Part shown: in pieces, positions 11,046 through 21,391 of the stretch
Numbering within the stretch: position 1 is the first letter of the stretch
Layout: every line of letters begins with the position of its first letter
Assembly (NCBI GenBank): GCA_946800325.1
Contig: OX326961.1
Location: forward strand, 36,785,043-36,849,042
Reading direction: 5' to 3'
Length of the DNA stretch: 64,000 bases
From: Luzula sylvatica
Taxonomy: Eukaryota > Streptophyta > Magnoliopsida > Poales > Juncaceae
The notes under the pieces: model-generated
Told to the model about the DNA's origin: nothing
Database searches by the model: none
What the model saw: the letters and a program-made list of their open reading frames with translations, nothing else
Made by a program: the position numbers and the translations under genes

Positions 11046-11977
11046 ATCCTGTGCCATGATGTCCCATGATTGTGCCATGCCGCGGTAGTAGGTTTTGGGG
11101 TGCGTTAGGATTTGGGGGTGTGCGTAGTATAACTAGGTCTGAGGCGAGGAGTTTGAGGATGAGAATAGCGTGGGGATTTTGACTCTATGGGTTGGGATGA
11201 GAGGCTGAAAAGTTTGGCACGCAGGAGAATAGAGTGTGGGTTTGGGCTCTGAATAGAGTGTGGGTTTGGGCTCTGTGAGTGGGGATGAGAGGCGGGTTGG
11301 AAATTATTTAGAAGGCCGGTCATGCATGATACTCGGGCTGTGCACTCATGTGGGTATAATTATTAAGGTTGTGATATTTTGAGGGTATAATTATGCAATA
11401 TTGTGTGAGATATTTTGTTATTTTCAACAAAATAAAATGAATACATTAAATTTCAAAAATATATATTCCACATGGGTTATGCGAGCATTTATGATTGTTG
11501 TATGTTCATTATAATAGCAACATTAGATATAAAATGCTCTTATTAAATAGTATTCTAGGGATTAAATACAGAATGCTTGTTTTTATAATGTAATCAAAGC
11601 ATTTGTACGTTAATGCCGTCATTTGTACAACTAACGGCAGCCTATACGCAAATGCTAGAACACAAGTGTCACTGTATAGCGGTATTGTTGTAGTGTTGGA
11701 GATGGATACCAAATTCTAAATAGCTCTCTTTGAACCGACGCCCTCCAAAAAATTTACGGTCCAAATTTATTTTTAAACCTCCTAAGACTATTACATTTTT
11801 TCTCAACACCATTACAAATCGTCATATTTCCTTTTTTTTATCAAAGACCTCTGAAGACTATTACATTTTGCCAACTCATCAATCCATCCAAATCCGAGCA
11901 ATTCACGACCGATTTGGTTTTGAACACCGGATGAGGTTTTCACATCCAAATCGGCCTATAATTTTTTGAGAAATTCG
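11046..11977. other. Intergenic DNA with a G-rich patch and short direct duplication
   Basis: Just after the pseudogene breakpoint the DNA becomes G/T-rich (11090-11330). It holds a direct duplication of GAATAGAGTGTGGGTTTGGG near 11229 and 11253. After 11340 it is AT-rich. No gene is recognised. The segment 11730-11970 may be further decayed retroelement DNA leading into the LINE remnant. Confidence 0.4.
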
Positions 11978-12290
11978 GGCATAACCAAGGCTTGGAATGT
12001 TCTCTTGTGGAGAATCAAATCGCCGACCAAAGTGCGTTTTTTCGGTTGGCTAGTCTTGCATGATATGCTACTAACGATGGTCTATTTAGACAAAACAAGA
12101 ATGACCGAATAATGAGGGTTGCTCACTTTGCGCTCAACACCGAGAAGATATCGATCATCTCTTACTCCTAAGTCCATATGTCATTCACGTTTGGAGCTCT
12201 ATTGTTGGTCATCTGTCTCTTCCACCTCTTCAATTCGCTGATGATCTCCTACAATTTTGGTCAATTAATAAAAAAAAAAGGGACAAACCG
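11978..12290 (+). pseudogene. LINE remnant: zinc-binding region of reverse transcriptase (zf-RVT)
   Basis: One frame reads KAWNVLLWRIKSPTKVRFFG then WLVLHDMLLT. After a frameshift near 12110 a second frame reads CSLCAQHREDIDHLLLLSPY and VIHVWSSIVG. This CxxC...DHL...W order is that of the zf-RVT region that follows reverse transcriptase in plant LINE-type elements. The third expected Cys is replaced by Ser. The frame break and lack of upstream RT motifs show a dead 5'-truncated copy. Confidence 0.75.
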
Positions 12291-12409
12291 CATAATTTAA
12301 GATGAAGTACGATTTGAATAGCAACCATGTGGAACATATGAAAAGAGAGGAACCGAAGAATTTTCTCTTTCAATGCCGTTTCTACCTCCCTCCTTTCTAT
12401 TATGTAGCT

Positions 12410-12602
12410 GAAGAGGTGGACAAATGGATACAAAATTGGTAAGAGTTTTTTCTTTCCTATTTAAAAATTAAATGTAAATATGTTGATTATTTTATTTATT
12501 TAATGTGAAGAGGTGGACAAATGGACACAAAATTGATAGGAGATTTTTCTTTCTTATTTAAACATTTGATGTAAATATGTTGATTATTTTATTTATTTAA
12601 TG
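12410..12602. repeat. 97-bp direct tandem duplication
   Basis: Two copies, 12410-12506 and 12507-12602, both begin GAAGAGGTGGACAAATGGA and end in ATGTTGATTATTTTATTTAT. They differ at a handful of positions. They are non-coding and lie just past the LINE remnant. Confidence 0.8.
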
Positions 12603-13966
12603 TAAATTTGAGCTAAACTATTGGTCTACTCCAATAAAAAAAAAAATTAAGGATGAAAAATGTTAATCACTTTAACGATGTGGTCAAAAGACTCAAAACA
12701 CATGTAAATATGAGTTTTTAAAGTATTATTTGTCTCCAAACGTCAAGTGCCACGTGTGACGGATATATAATTTTTGTTTCTTTCTATGCTATTTTATAAG
12801 TTAAAAAAGAAAAATATGGTTTGGTGAGAAGTAAAATACCGAGTAATCTGCAAAAAAAAATGCCATAGTGATGGTATTAAAAAACAACATTTTTGCAATT
12901 TTCATCACGACAGGGTTTGTTTTACAATTGAAGCACAATATACAATTTTCTTGCAATTCTATCTTTTACTTTTTTCCTAATTGTGTCACTACGTGCTAAT
13001 AAAAATGATGTTCTCGCAAAATCTTATGTAACACAATTTTACAAGAAAATTTCAACAGGATCTCTAAACAAATTTTAACTACTTTTACAAGAAAATTTCA
13101 ACACAATCATTTATACAATTTTGGTGGGCGGTGGTTAGGAGTCCAATGAAGATCTAATTTGGAGAATCATTGCAACTGATTTAAGAATTAAGATTTATGC
13201 TTTCTTTGCGGGATTTTGATTGATAATTTCATAATTTGTGAGGGTTTCATCAGATTTTTTCTTTTGTGTGTTTATGGTTGTGTTTGTTGATTTTGAAATG
13301 TTCGAGAGAGTGTTTTGTTTTTGTTGTTGTAAATTAGGATTTCTTTGGATTGGTAATTTTGCACGCTACTTTTTCTGTGATAATTAATTGTGATCATGAT
13401 CATGATAATCAATGATCATTGTTTATTGTTATTGGGTTAGGTCGATGAATTTCATATTGTTTACCAGCAACAAATACTACTCATTCTGGTCAGAATAATT
13501 TTGTTTCATACAAATAGTTCAATAGTTCAATAGTTCAATAGTCCAATACTTTATTAAATATTCAACTTTGTATTTATTTTGTATGTGTTGTCACTAAATT
13601 CAAAAGTTACTGGTCCAATGAAGCAAATGAAAATTTATACGCCAAGATTGAATGAACAGCAACATTGAGACCAAATTTAATACTGTCTTTAGATATAATT
13701 TTTATCTTTATACTAAATAGACTTTCCTATTAAAGAGTAGTGAAGTATGTCCCAATCCCTAGTATTTGTCCTCACATTTCTTTTGTTGACATAACATGAA
13801 TTAATTTATGATTTATGATTTAATAATGTTAATTTATGATTTAATATTTCATTAAAATGTCAAATCATGAATTAATATCTTAAAATTAAAATGTTAAATT
13901 ATACCTACATCATCAAAAAAATGGAGAAAATTATTAGGAAATATCCAATATTTTCCATAAAATATG
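12603..13966. other. AT-rich intergenic DNA
   Basis: No gene is seen. A short (TTCAATAG)n-like run lies at 13518-13545. A GATCATGATCATGATAATCA palindromic patch near 13393 resembles one near 14875, which suggests an old duplication. Confidence 0.4.
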
Positions 13967-13975
13967 TTGTTTGAG

Positions 13976-14216
13976 GGGGAGTTCTATCATACACCCTTTT
14001 AAAAGGGTATTTTGGGTATTTAAAAGGGTGTATCATAATATTTATATTTTAGGAAATTTATTTTTTAAATGAACAATAGATAGTTCCTATTTAGCCAAAC
14101 ATTTGTTGATAAATACACTTGAAAATTTACCTTAAATACTCATTAATGAATAATTACTCAAAATACCCTTGAAAATGGGTGTATCATAAGAAAAAGGGTG
14201 TATGATAGAAGCCCCC
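13976..14216. mobile_element. Mutator-like MITE, copy B
   Basis: This 241-bp element has ends GGGGAGTTCTATCATACACC (left) and, inward from the right, GGGGGCTTCTATCATACACC. It is flanked by a perfect 9-bp duplication, TTGTTTGAG, at 13967-13975 and 14217-14225. It is the same family as 7767-8027 but sits at a different target. It is non-coding. Confidence 0.87.
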
Positions 14217-14265
14217 TTGTTTGAGTATTTGGAGTTTAGAAAGCACAACAAATAAGCTTGAAAAT

Positions 14266-14707
14266 ATTTCGACTCGCACCTAAACCGATTGACTTGTTTT
14301 TGTTACTCAGCATTTCTTCTTGTGCACGCATAAATTCCCCTCAATTATAAGAGCAAAAGCCACCGAATTCTTTTGTGGAACGTATCGTCTTGGTCCTTTG
14401 TTTATCTTTCCTTTTTGTGGAGCAGAGTTTTTTGAAGGAGATTCGCTAATGGGACTAGGTTCTTCACGGAAGAATTCTTTCAGGAGATTCCCATTCCCCA
14501 TTTACCCACACCTTTGATCTGAGAAAGATCCTTGAGGGTTTTAATAGGGGTTTTGGCGTCGCAAATGTTACCATACGCCTTAGATAGAGTCATGTCGAGG
14601 TTGTCTGACAACCCATTGGGCCGTGCCGCCATCTCCTGCCGTTTATTCGAGAAATACAGCGCCGATTCCTCGTTCTCACTGCACCCTACCGGGCGTGCAG
14701 CCTCCAT
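14266..14707 (-). pseudogene. MUS81: MUS81 endonuclease gene fragment
   Basis: Read on the minus strand from ATG at 14707, the peptide contains CSENEESALYFSNKRQEMA, LSDNLDMTLSKAYGNICDAK and TPIKTLKDLSQIKGVGKW. After a frame change it continues LLKEFFREEPSP and RRYVPQKNSVAFAL. This order matches the N-terminal part of plant MUS81: the helix-hairpin-helix region, then the linker into the winged-helix part. MUS81 is the structure-specific nuclease that cuts branched DNA in recombination. Here the reading frame breaks after GVGKW and again after SVAFAL, and the nuclease domain (ERKxxxD) is absent, so this is a dead fragment. There is no visible intron between the two blocks, so it could be a processed copy or captured exons. 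Confidence 0.8.
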
Positions 14708-16365
14708 TGGAGGTTTCGAGTTTTGAGTCGTATGGAAGAAGGACATTAAAACATGTTACACAAACAAAAGAATAAAATGAATTATATGATATAAGTTTTC
14801 TCTTTCCTTAACTAATTAAATCGTGCTCCTATAACCCATGTTGTGTAACCTTCTTTTTCTGTGATAATTGATTATGATCATCATCATGATCATTGATTAG
14901 TTTTATTGGGTTTGGTTAATGAATTTGATAGACATGTATACAAATTTTATTTTTGTTGATCAAATATATATTGTTTTTTAGTTTTGCTGACAGCCGATTA
15001 ACTAATGATAGTTTTATATAATTAAAATGACTGTTTGAAAATGCATTAATATTAATTTAATAATATATAATTTTAGTTAGTTTTGTACAATAAATAAGAG
15101 GGTGATTTTTTTCTTTTCCCAGATATGTGCATGACATAATTTATTAGTCATTTAATTTAGTAGATATTCAAGTTTGGACTTATTTTGTGTGTGGATCACT
15201 AAATCAAAGATACGTCCCAACGAAACAAATAAGAATTTGTGGGGCAGATTTTACAAAAAAAAAAAAGCAAACAAGAAATCCATATCCAATATCATATTTT
15301 TTGGCATAATTTTACACAATATCAAAGCCCAACAATAAATGGACTTTTCTATAAAATACTATGTTTTTTGTTTATTGTCCATCTCACACATTTGGAATTT
15401 AGAAAGCACAAGAAGGGTGAGAGGGAGGAAAAATGATATGTGATGTTTAGTAATTCTATACAATCGTGTTTTCGTTACATTAAATATTGTATTTATACCA
15501 TTAAATTAATTTAACTTATTTTAATTCAAATTTTATATTTTACCATCATGCAGCCAATCATAGAACAAGAATATGTTGTGTAGAATTATTACGTAATGCC
15601 TGATGGCTAATCATGTGATTATTGTGTTACGAACTTACGAGCTAAATTGATATTTAAAAGCATCGTGTTTTGTTGCTAAATAGGAGAAATCTTTCAAACT
15701 TAAACTAAGAATACCATTAAGTGGGTGGATAGTCAATAATTTTTATAGCGAGTTATAAGAGGAAACAATTTGAGAGACTCAATTTTGAATTTTAGTTGTT
15801 TCAATTTATAAGGATTTATATTGATTGAGATTTATGTTAAATCCGCAATGCATTTTGTAGATATGTTAGATTAAAATAATTCAAACTTCAATATAATACT
15901 AGTGTAATGAGTCATTAAGCATATCTGCAAATTGTCGAATTTGTATATAATTGTTGAATTTCGCTCAATACATTGTTGAATTTGTAAATAATCAAGAAGC
16001 TATCACCAAATTTAATCCAATTAAACTTTGACATTTGCTTCCAATAAATGTGATTCAAATTTATTTTTCAATTGTGATTCATGTGTTTGTTAAAATAATT
16101 TTGATGATTTAATCAAAAAATATAGTTTTTATTCAATATTTTTTTGGTTACATATGAATAATCGAATACATATCTATATAGTATATAATCGGCAAAAAAA
16201 AACCCGGCTAACCCGCCCAACCCGCCCAACCCGGTTATGTTGGGTTTCGAAATTTTTATAAGTATCATGGGTTGGGTTGGGTTGGAAAAATAGAAACCCG
16301 TTCTAAGTGGGTTGGGTTATAGTTTCGATAAGAACCCGTCCAACCCGGTATCCGTACACCCCTAG
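14708..16365. other. AT-rich intergenic DNA with hAT-like end near 16363
   Basis: No gene is recognised. 16200-16365 is rich in CCCAACCCG and GGGTTGGGTT motifs and ends in GTACACCCCTA, which resembles the terminus of plant hAT-type non-autonomous elements. The other end is not seen, so it is likely a broken copy. Confidence 0.35.
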
Positions 16366-16422
16366 TTTATCCTTATATGTACATTTTACCCGTTGGTCAT
16401 AAATTGTATTTCCTTCAGATAT
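16366..16422. mobile_element. LTR 3'-end fragment
   Basis: About 57 bp (GTTTATCCTTATATGTACAT to TTGTATTTCCTTCA) match, with changes, the last part of the solo LTR at 17495-17552. It is a truncated relative lying 88 bp upstream of the complete LTR. Confidence 0.55.
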
Positions 16423-16510
16423 CGTGTAACAAAGGGACCGGTAATTGATATTTGAGTTAAATTAAAGATAACGATTATATTTGATTTAATCTAGATGTTC
16501 ATGGCGTTTG

Positions 16511-17552
16511 TGTTGGGAATTCACCCGACCCCGGACCCGCGCAGCGAATATGAAGGCCCGGTCCGGTTCCCTAAATCCAAGATCACGCCATGACTTCGAG
16601 GGTACGATGCAATAGAAGGATAGACGATTACCGGCGTGAAATTGATCACGCACGAAGGGTTGATCACTCTTCCTTCTTTCTCCGGTCACGTTGGTGACTA
16701 GCACGTGCGTCCCATACCACACGTCTCCCACCGTCTTGACGCTCATCCGGTTGTCTCCGTGCGTTCCACGTCCAAGCACTTCCACCGTCTTTGACCGTTC
16801 TTTCTCTCCCTCGAGTTGATCACAATCGAAGAGCCACAAGTGTCGCTCCTCTACTTGTATCCACCGTGAGTCGGAGTTCGTCGGTCGCGGATGCACCTGC
16901 CTAGACGATGCACCGGCGAACTTGCTTGATCGATTGATTGTCTTCTCCGAAAAAACTGTTTTTCTCGGTTCTCTCTTTACACCCTTTCACTCAATAGAAA
17001 TATGTCTCTCAATATTTCTGGAATATTCTGAATATTCCGAATGAACTCACATCTGGATTGACCAGAGAGAGAGAGAGAAACATCTTATTTATATCATATA
17101 GGATTAGGATTGGTCAAAAGACATGTATATTCAATATACACTCTTTCACACAGAAAGTTGCATGAATCTGTCCAGTATTATGTCCATACGAAATTGGTAA
17201 ATTCCTCTGACAGAACATCAACCAACACGAAAGTTGTAGATAATCTTATTATATACACGACCCAATTTGGCCTGGCCCAATTGGAGTTCGTATGCAAAAG
17301 TTATGACTGTTTTACTAACTGTATGTCATACTGTTGCACCATTTCGGTATTTCATAGAAACGACACTGATACTTCGTTCATATGAAATATATTTCTATAT
17401 GAAGGTTGTAGATAATCTTATTATATATCTAACCCAATTTGAACCATTCAAATTGGATTTTCCTACCGAAAGATATGACCATGAATGTACGCCTACATTC
17501 GTTTATCCTTGTGTACACTTTTACGGTTGATCCTGAAACTGTATTTCCTTCA
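16511..17552. mobile_element. Solo LTR with 5-bp target duplication
   Basis: The 1042-bp block starts TGTTGGGAATTC and ends GTATTTCCTTCA, so it has the TG...CA ends of an LTR. It is flanked by GTTTG at 16506-16510 and 17553-17557. No primer-binding site, polypurine tract or gag-pol follows on either side, so it is a solo LTR left by recombination between two LTRs. Inside, GTTGTAGATAATCTTATTAT occurs twice, near 17233 and 17405. The left 400 bp are GC-richer and hold an antisense open stretch with no domain. Confidence 0.8.
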
Positions 17553-17557
17553 GTTTG

Positions 17558-19602
17558 TCTAGGAGCGAACTATTTGTAACATTAAACGAATCTACACGAT
17601 CACACCATGAATCAATAATGTCCGAACACAAAAGAATGATATGTATTTTATACATGCATAAGTATATTGGATATATGTGATTAAATGGATAATATAAACA
17701 TTGGTTGTTTATAGAAAAGAACAAAAGAGTTATGGTTGGACTTGTGTTTAAATGCAAATACAATTCGTTTAAAATAGAAAACCACAAAAGAGTTCTGGTT
17801 TGAATTGTGTTTAAACGCGGACACAATTTGTTTAAACACGTTTGTGTGCTTGACCGAATGAATTGTGCGTTTGAATGACACTACAACATTATTGGGCTAT
17901 GAGTTGATCAAATTTCAAGAATGATATATTGTACATGACTTATGCTCAACATATATTGTAGAAAAAATAGGTCATGATCTATTTGGTAGGTTACGATCAC
18001 GAATTATTAGGTTACGTTGGGATATCATGATGTCTTATTAGGAAGCTCTTGTGATCTACGAACTAAGAATAATTCGTTGTCAACGATAAACAAACCTACT
18101 AGGTCAATCAAGATACTTAATCTCATTGGGCGAATAATAATCTCAAAATCGATAATACATATTATATATGATCGAATCGCGTGGATTGCAACAAGTTAGT
18201 AGCATTGTTGGCTGAAATACCAAAGTCCGTTCGAACAGATGATTTGTTATGTTCGTACGGATGTATTCGGAAAACACCCAACGATCATGTAATGAATGAA
18301 AAGTAGGCGCCGCATATTGACCATCCAGTCGAACGGATGTTTAGGTCCATTCGAACAAACTGTGGCATTCCTAGTTATGGCCTATATAATATTTTTGAAA
18401 AGACTACGTTTTTTTGAATAAGTCGAATGTTCGATCTTGGTTTGAAATAATGAGTTTTTTGTTTGAAATAATGAGTTCTGATATAGATGAAATCTCATTA
18501 GACCGAACCGTTATTTATTACAAAAAAAACCTGTCCTTAGCCTTCACTACACGGGAAGTCATGGACGACTCTAAATTTGTTGTTATTGTATTCAAATATT
18601 TTTGACACGGCTAATATCTTGAAATATTTAAAATGTCCAAAATTAAGGCTTTGTTTTAATCTAAAGAAAGAATGATTATGATAAATTATGTGGGCATAAA
18701 GATAAATTTGGTAATTTTCATGTATGTTTTAAATCTGAGTGATGATATAAAGCCTTCTTGATGATGTGACGTTTTTCTTTTAATATCAGACTAGAATTTA
18801 TCCTCGAATTTATCCTCGCTTCGTTTCGGCATTATATTATACTAATTTGTCATTTAACAATAATGAAAACAAATGATGTTAATTGGAGTTGGATGCTATT
18901 TTATATTTTTCATGTGTTATACATGATATTTGTAATTTTCATAATATTTTTTGTGCAAAAAAATATAGAATGAAAATTGAACTCTACAAAATAAAAAATA
19001 GTTATTTTTAAGTTGAATTTTTTTGAAAGTATTTTTATAATTTACATTTCATATGGATATACATAACATTTTTTTATCAGAAAATAGATTTCCAACTTTT
19101 ATTAACAGCGTATGTGAGAAATAAAAAATATATTAATTTACCGAGATATATTTTGAGATTTCAAAGGCACTAAAATGCTCTAAGTTATATTATCATGTTT
19201 TGTGTATTATTAAGATGAACTATGTATATGTCTCTTTTATACTTCAATTGTCAAAATTTAGATTTACAATGTAATTATAATATTTGAATATCAATAATGA
19301 GTTGAGTAATATTTTGATACATGGAAGTTGGAACATTAGCATTACATTATCCTTTTTAATATGTATATTAAATACCAAATTGGTAAATATTATATTTTAA
19401 AATTGTAATTCATAAGGTCAAAATAATAATTTATCATCTCATAGTTTTTGATTGATGTTGATGTTGTAAAATAATTTTTTTACTATTAATTAGTATCATT
19501 TCGACTATAACCCATAAAATAAAGAACATGAATATATTATGTTTTCTTTTTCTTGAAATTAATTTTAGTATACAAAGAGAGTAAAAAGCTCAAAAAAATT
19601 AT
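17558..19602. other. Intergenic DNA with short repeats
   Basis: A roughly 64-bp tandem duplication with ACAAAAGAGTT and AATTCGTTTA-like landmarks lies at 17716-17840. GTTCGAAC-type palindromes cluster at 18225-18350. A motif ATTTATCCTCGCTTCGTTTC near 18815 is nearly repeated at 19914 and may be a Helitron-like terminus. No gene is seen. Confidence 0.4.
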
Positions 19603-19826
19603 GTCCAGGCGAGTTTGAACTCGGGTCATCCGTGTGGGATACCAAGTTATTTACCATCTGAACTAAGTCACAACTAAGTCACAGACGTGACAAACAACTG
19701 GATTTTACTTATTTAAAACAAGCAGAGAAAATTATTTACAAAAAAATGATGAGAGACGGAATCGAACTATGCACCTCCGAATTGAGTGTCACAAAACAGA
19801 ACCAACTGCGCTCCGGATCTTGCGTG
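19603..19826 (-). repeat. Two tRNA-like (pol III promoter-like) segments
   Basis: On the minus strand, 19603-19672 reads TTAGTTCAGATGGT then CCGAGTTCAAACTC, and 19751-19826 reads GAGCGCAGTTGGTTC then ATAGTTCGATTCC. These resemble A and B boxes at tRNA-like spacing. The intervening arms do not fold into a proper cloverleaf with a clear anticodon, so they are tRNA-derived repeats, not tRNA genes. Confidence 0.5.
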
Positions 19827-20532
19827 ATATATTGAAACAATAATTAAAATCCTTATTTCAGACCGACACGTGCAGTCAACGGTAAAAATCTATATTTTTA
19901 ATTACTACTAGAGTTTACCCTCGCTTCGCTTTGGATTATAATTTTCATATTTTATATTCGCAAAGATTATTTTAATAATCTCATTGCACTATCATGTAAT
20001 AATAATTTGAAAGTATCATTCGTGATATTTCAATATATATTGTACATATTGTTTTGCAAGAAATATATATGATATTAAAATTTTATATGTTATGCCGCAT
20101 TCACATGAATTTTTTAGGACCAATGTCCGTAAAGTAAAAAACATTGTTAATTTTGAGTTAATACGTGGTATTTTAAGATTGTTATTTTTTAAAATGTTAG
20201 TTTGTCATGGTATGAAAATACAATTGCCAATTATATTGTTACATTTTATATAATAATTTTTCGTGCGAAATATATACATGGAGTTGTTACTTTTGATATA
20301 TTTATAAGTTTTTCATTTTATACATATTTAGAATATAATTTTTTTTTACTATATTATCATGATATTGAACTACAAAAATAATTAAAATGATGTGAAATAT
20401 TTTACATTTTTAGTTAAAATTTATTTATATGTACATATTATAATATTCTTTGATTTTTTTATCTTTTTAATAAATATTAAAAATTATAATAAAAATTAGA
20501 CAATTAAGTAAAAATAATATTATTTGCAAAAA

Positions 20533-20668
20533 GATGGTTTTGAACTGGGAACCTCCTAAAATGAGAGGGATTGAAGAGCATGCCTCCAACCATATGCGCC
20601 AATGCTCGGTGGTGAAGGAGGAATTTAAATCCAGCAACTTAACCAACTGCGCTAGCACACGGTTGTGA
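20533..20668 (-). repeat. Third tRNA-like segment
   Basis: On the minus strand, GTGCTAGCGCAGTTGGTTAA resembles an A box and AGGTTCCCAGTTCAAAACC resembles a B box, with an extra 60 bp between them. It has the same strand and style as the pair at 19.6-19.8 kb. It is probably a SINE-type or tRNA-derived repeat. Confidence 0.45.
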
Positions 20669-20975
20669 TATGAATTTATTTGTAACATATTTATATAAGA
20701 CAATACACGTGTCAATATTACGAAAAAGTCTTATGTTTTTAATAATTATAGTATAATATAGTATAATATAGTATAATAGTATAATATGTTGTTAAATGTA
20801 TTTACCATAATGAGTAAATATATCCAATTATATGAATACGTTTTAAATGAATATGTATTAATCAAGTATGATAAATAAATAAATAAACTCATTTAATACA
20901 CAAAATATTATTATTTAGCATATATGTATTTGTTTAATCGGTGTGTGGGAATTTAGAGAGGACTAATATATTTTT
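20669..20975. repeat. AT-rich DNA with (ATAATATAGT)n microsatellite
   Basis: About four to five copies of a 10-bp unit lie at 20743-20790. Otherwise AT-rich, with no gene. Confidence 0.6.
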
Positions 20976-21110
20976 CCTTGCTTCTCGACATTGTGGAATC
21001 TCTGGAAGGAACGTAATCGGAAAATCTTTACGCACAAGGCGCAGGCGTGTACATCCTTGCTAGTACTAATTAAAGCAGAAGCACACGGATGGATTGAAAA
21101 CTGCAATTGA
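20976..21110 (+). pseudogene. LINE 3'-end coding remnant
   Basis: An open stretch reads FSTLWNLWKERNRKIFTHKA and LLVLIKAEAHGWIEN and ends in TGA at 21108-21110. The LWxLWKERNxRxF signature is typical of the tail of plant LINE ORF2 after the zf-RVT region. It is separate from, and not collinear with, the remnant at 12 kb. 21111-21391 is its 3' flank, with no gene seen. Confidence 0.65.
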
Positions 21111-21391
21111 AAGGCATCAAAGAAGGAGTGTGATTCGTTCAATTTGTACTTTTCTCTGTTAATGTGTGGGAGAATTTCTTTATTTGGCTTCATTTTGTTT
21201 AATTTCATGTTAATGCCCATAAGTGAGTGCATATAACAAGCACACAAGCCCACATACAAAATTTGGCTACAGAAGTGGATTGATGCATTTCCTTTGATCA
21301 GATCCTATCGAATTTGGATATGGCGAATCACACAATATCCTAAGGATAAGAAGCTGAAAATAATGATTCTGAAAATTTCCCTGTTATATTG

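Noticed and set aside
16486..16896. 136-codon ORF on the minus strand
   Set aside because: It lies mostly within the solo LTR and has no recognisable domain.
19751..19826. A true tRNA gene
   Set aside because: A and B boxes are present, but no cloverleaf with proper acceptor and anticodon arms can be drawn.
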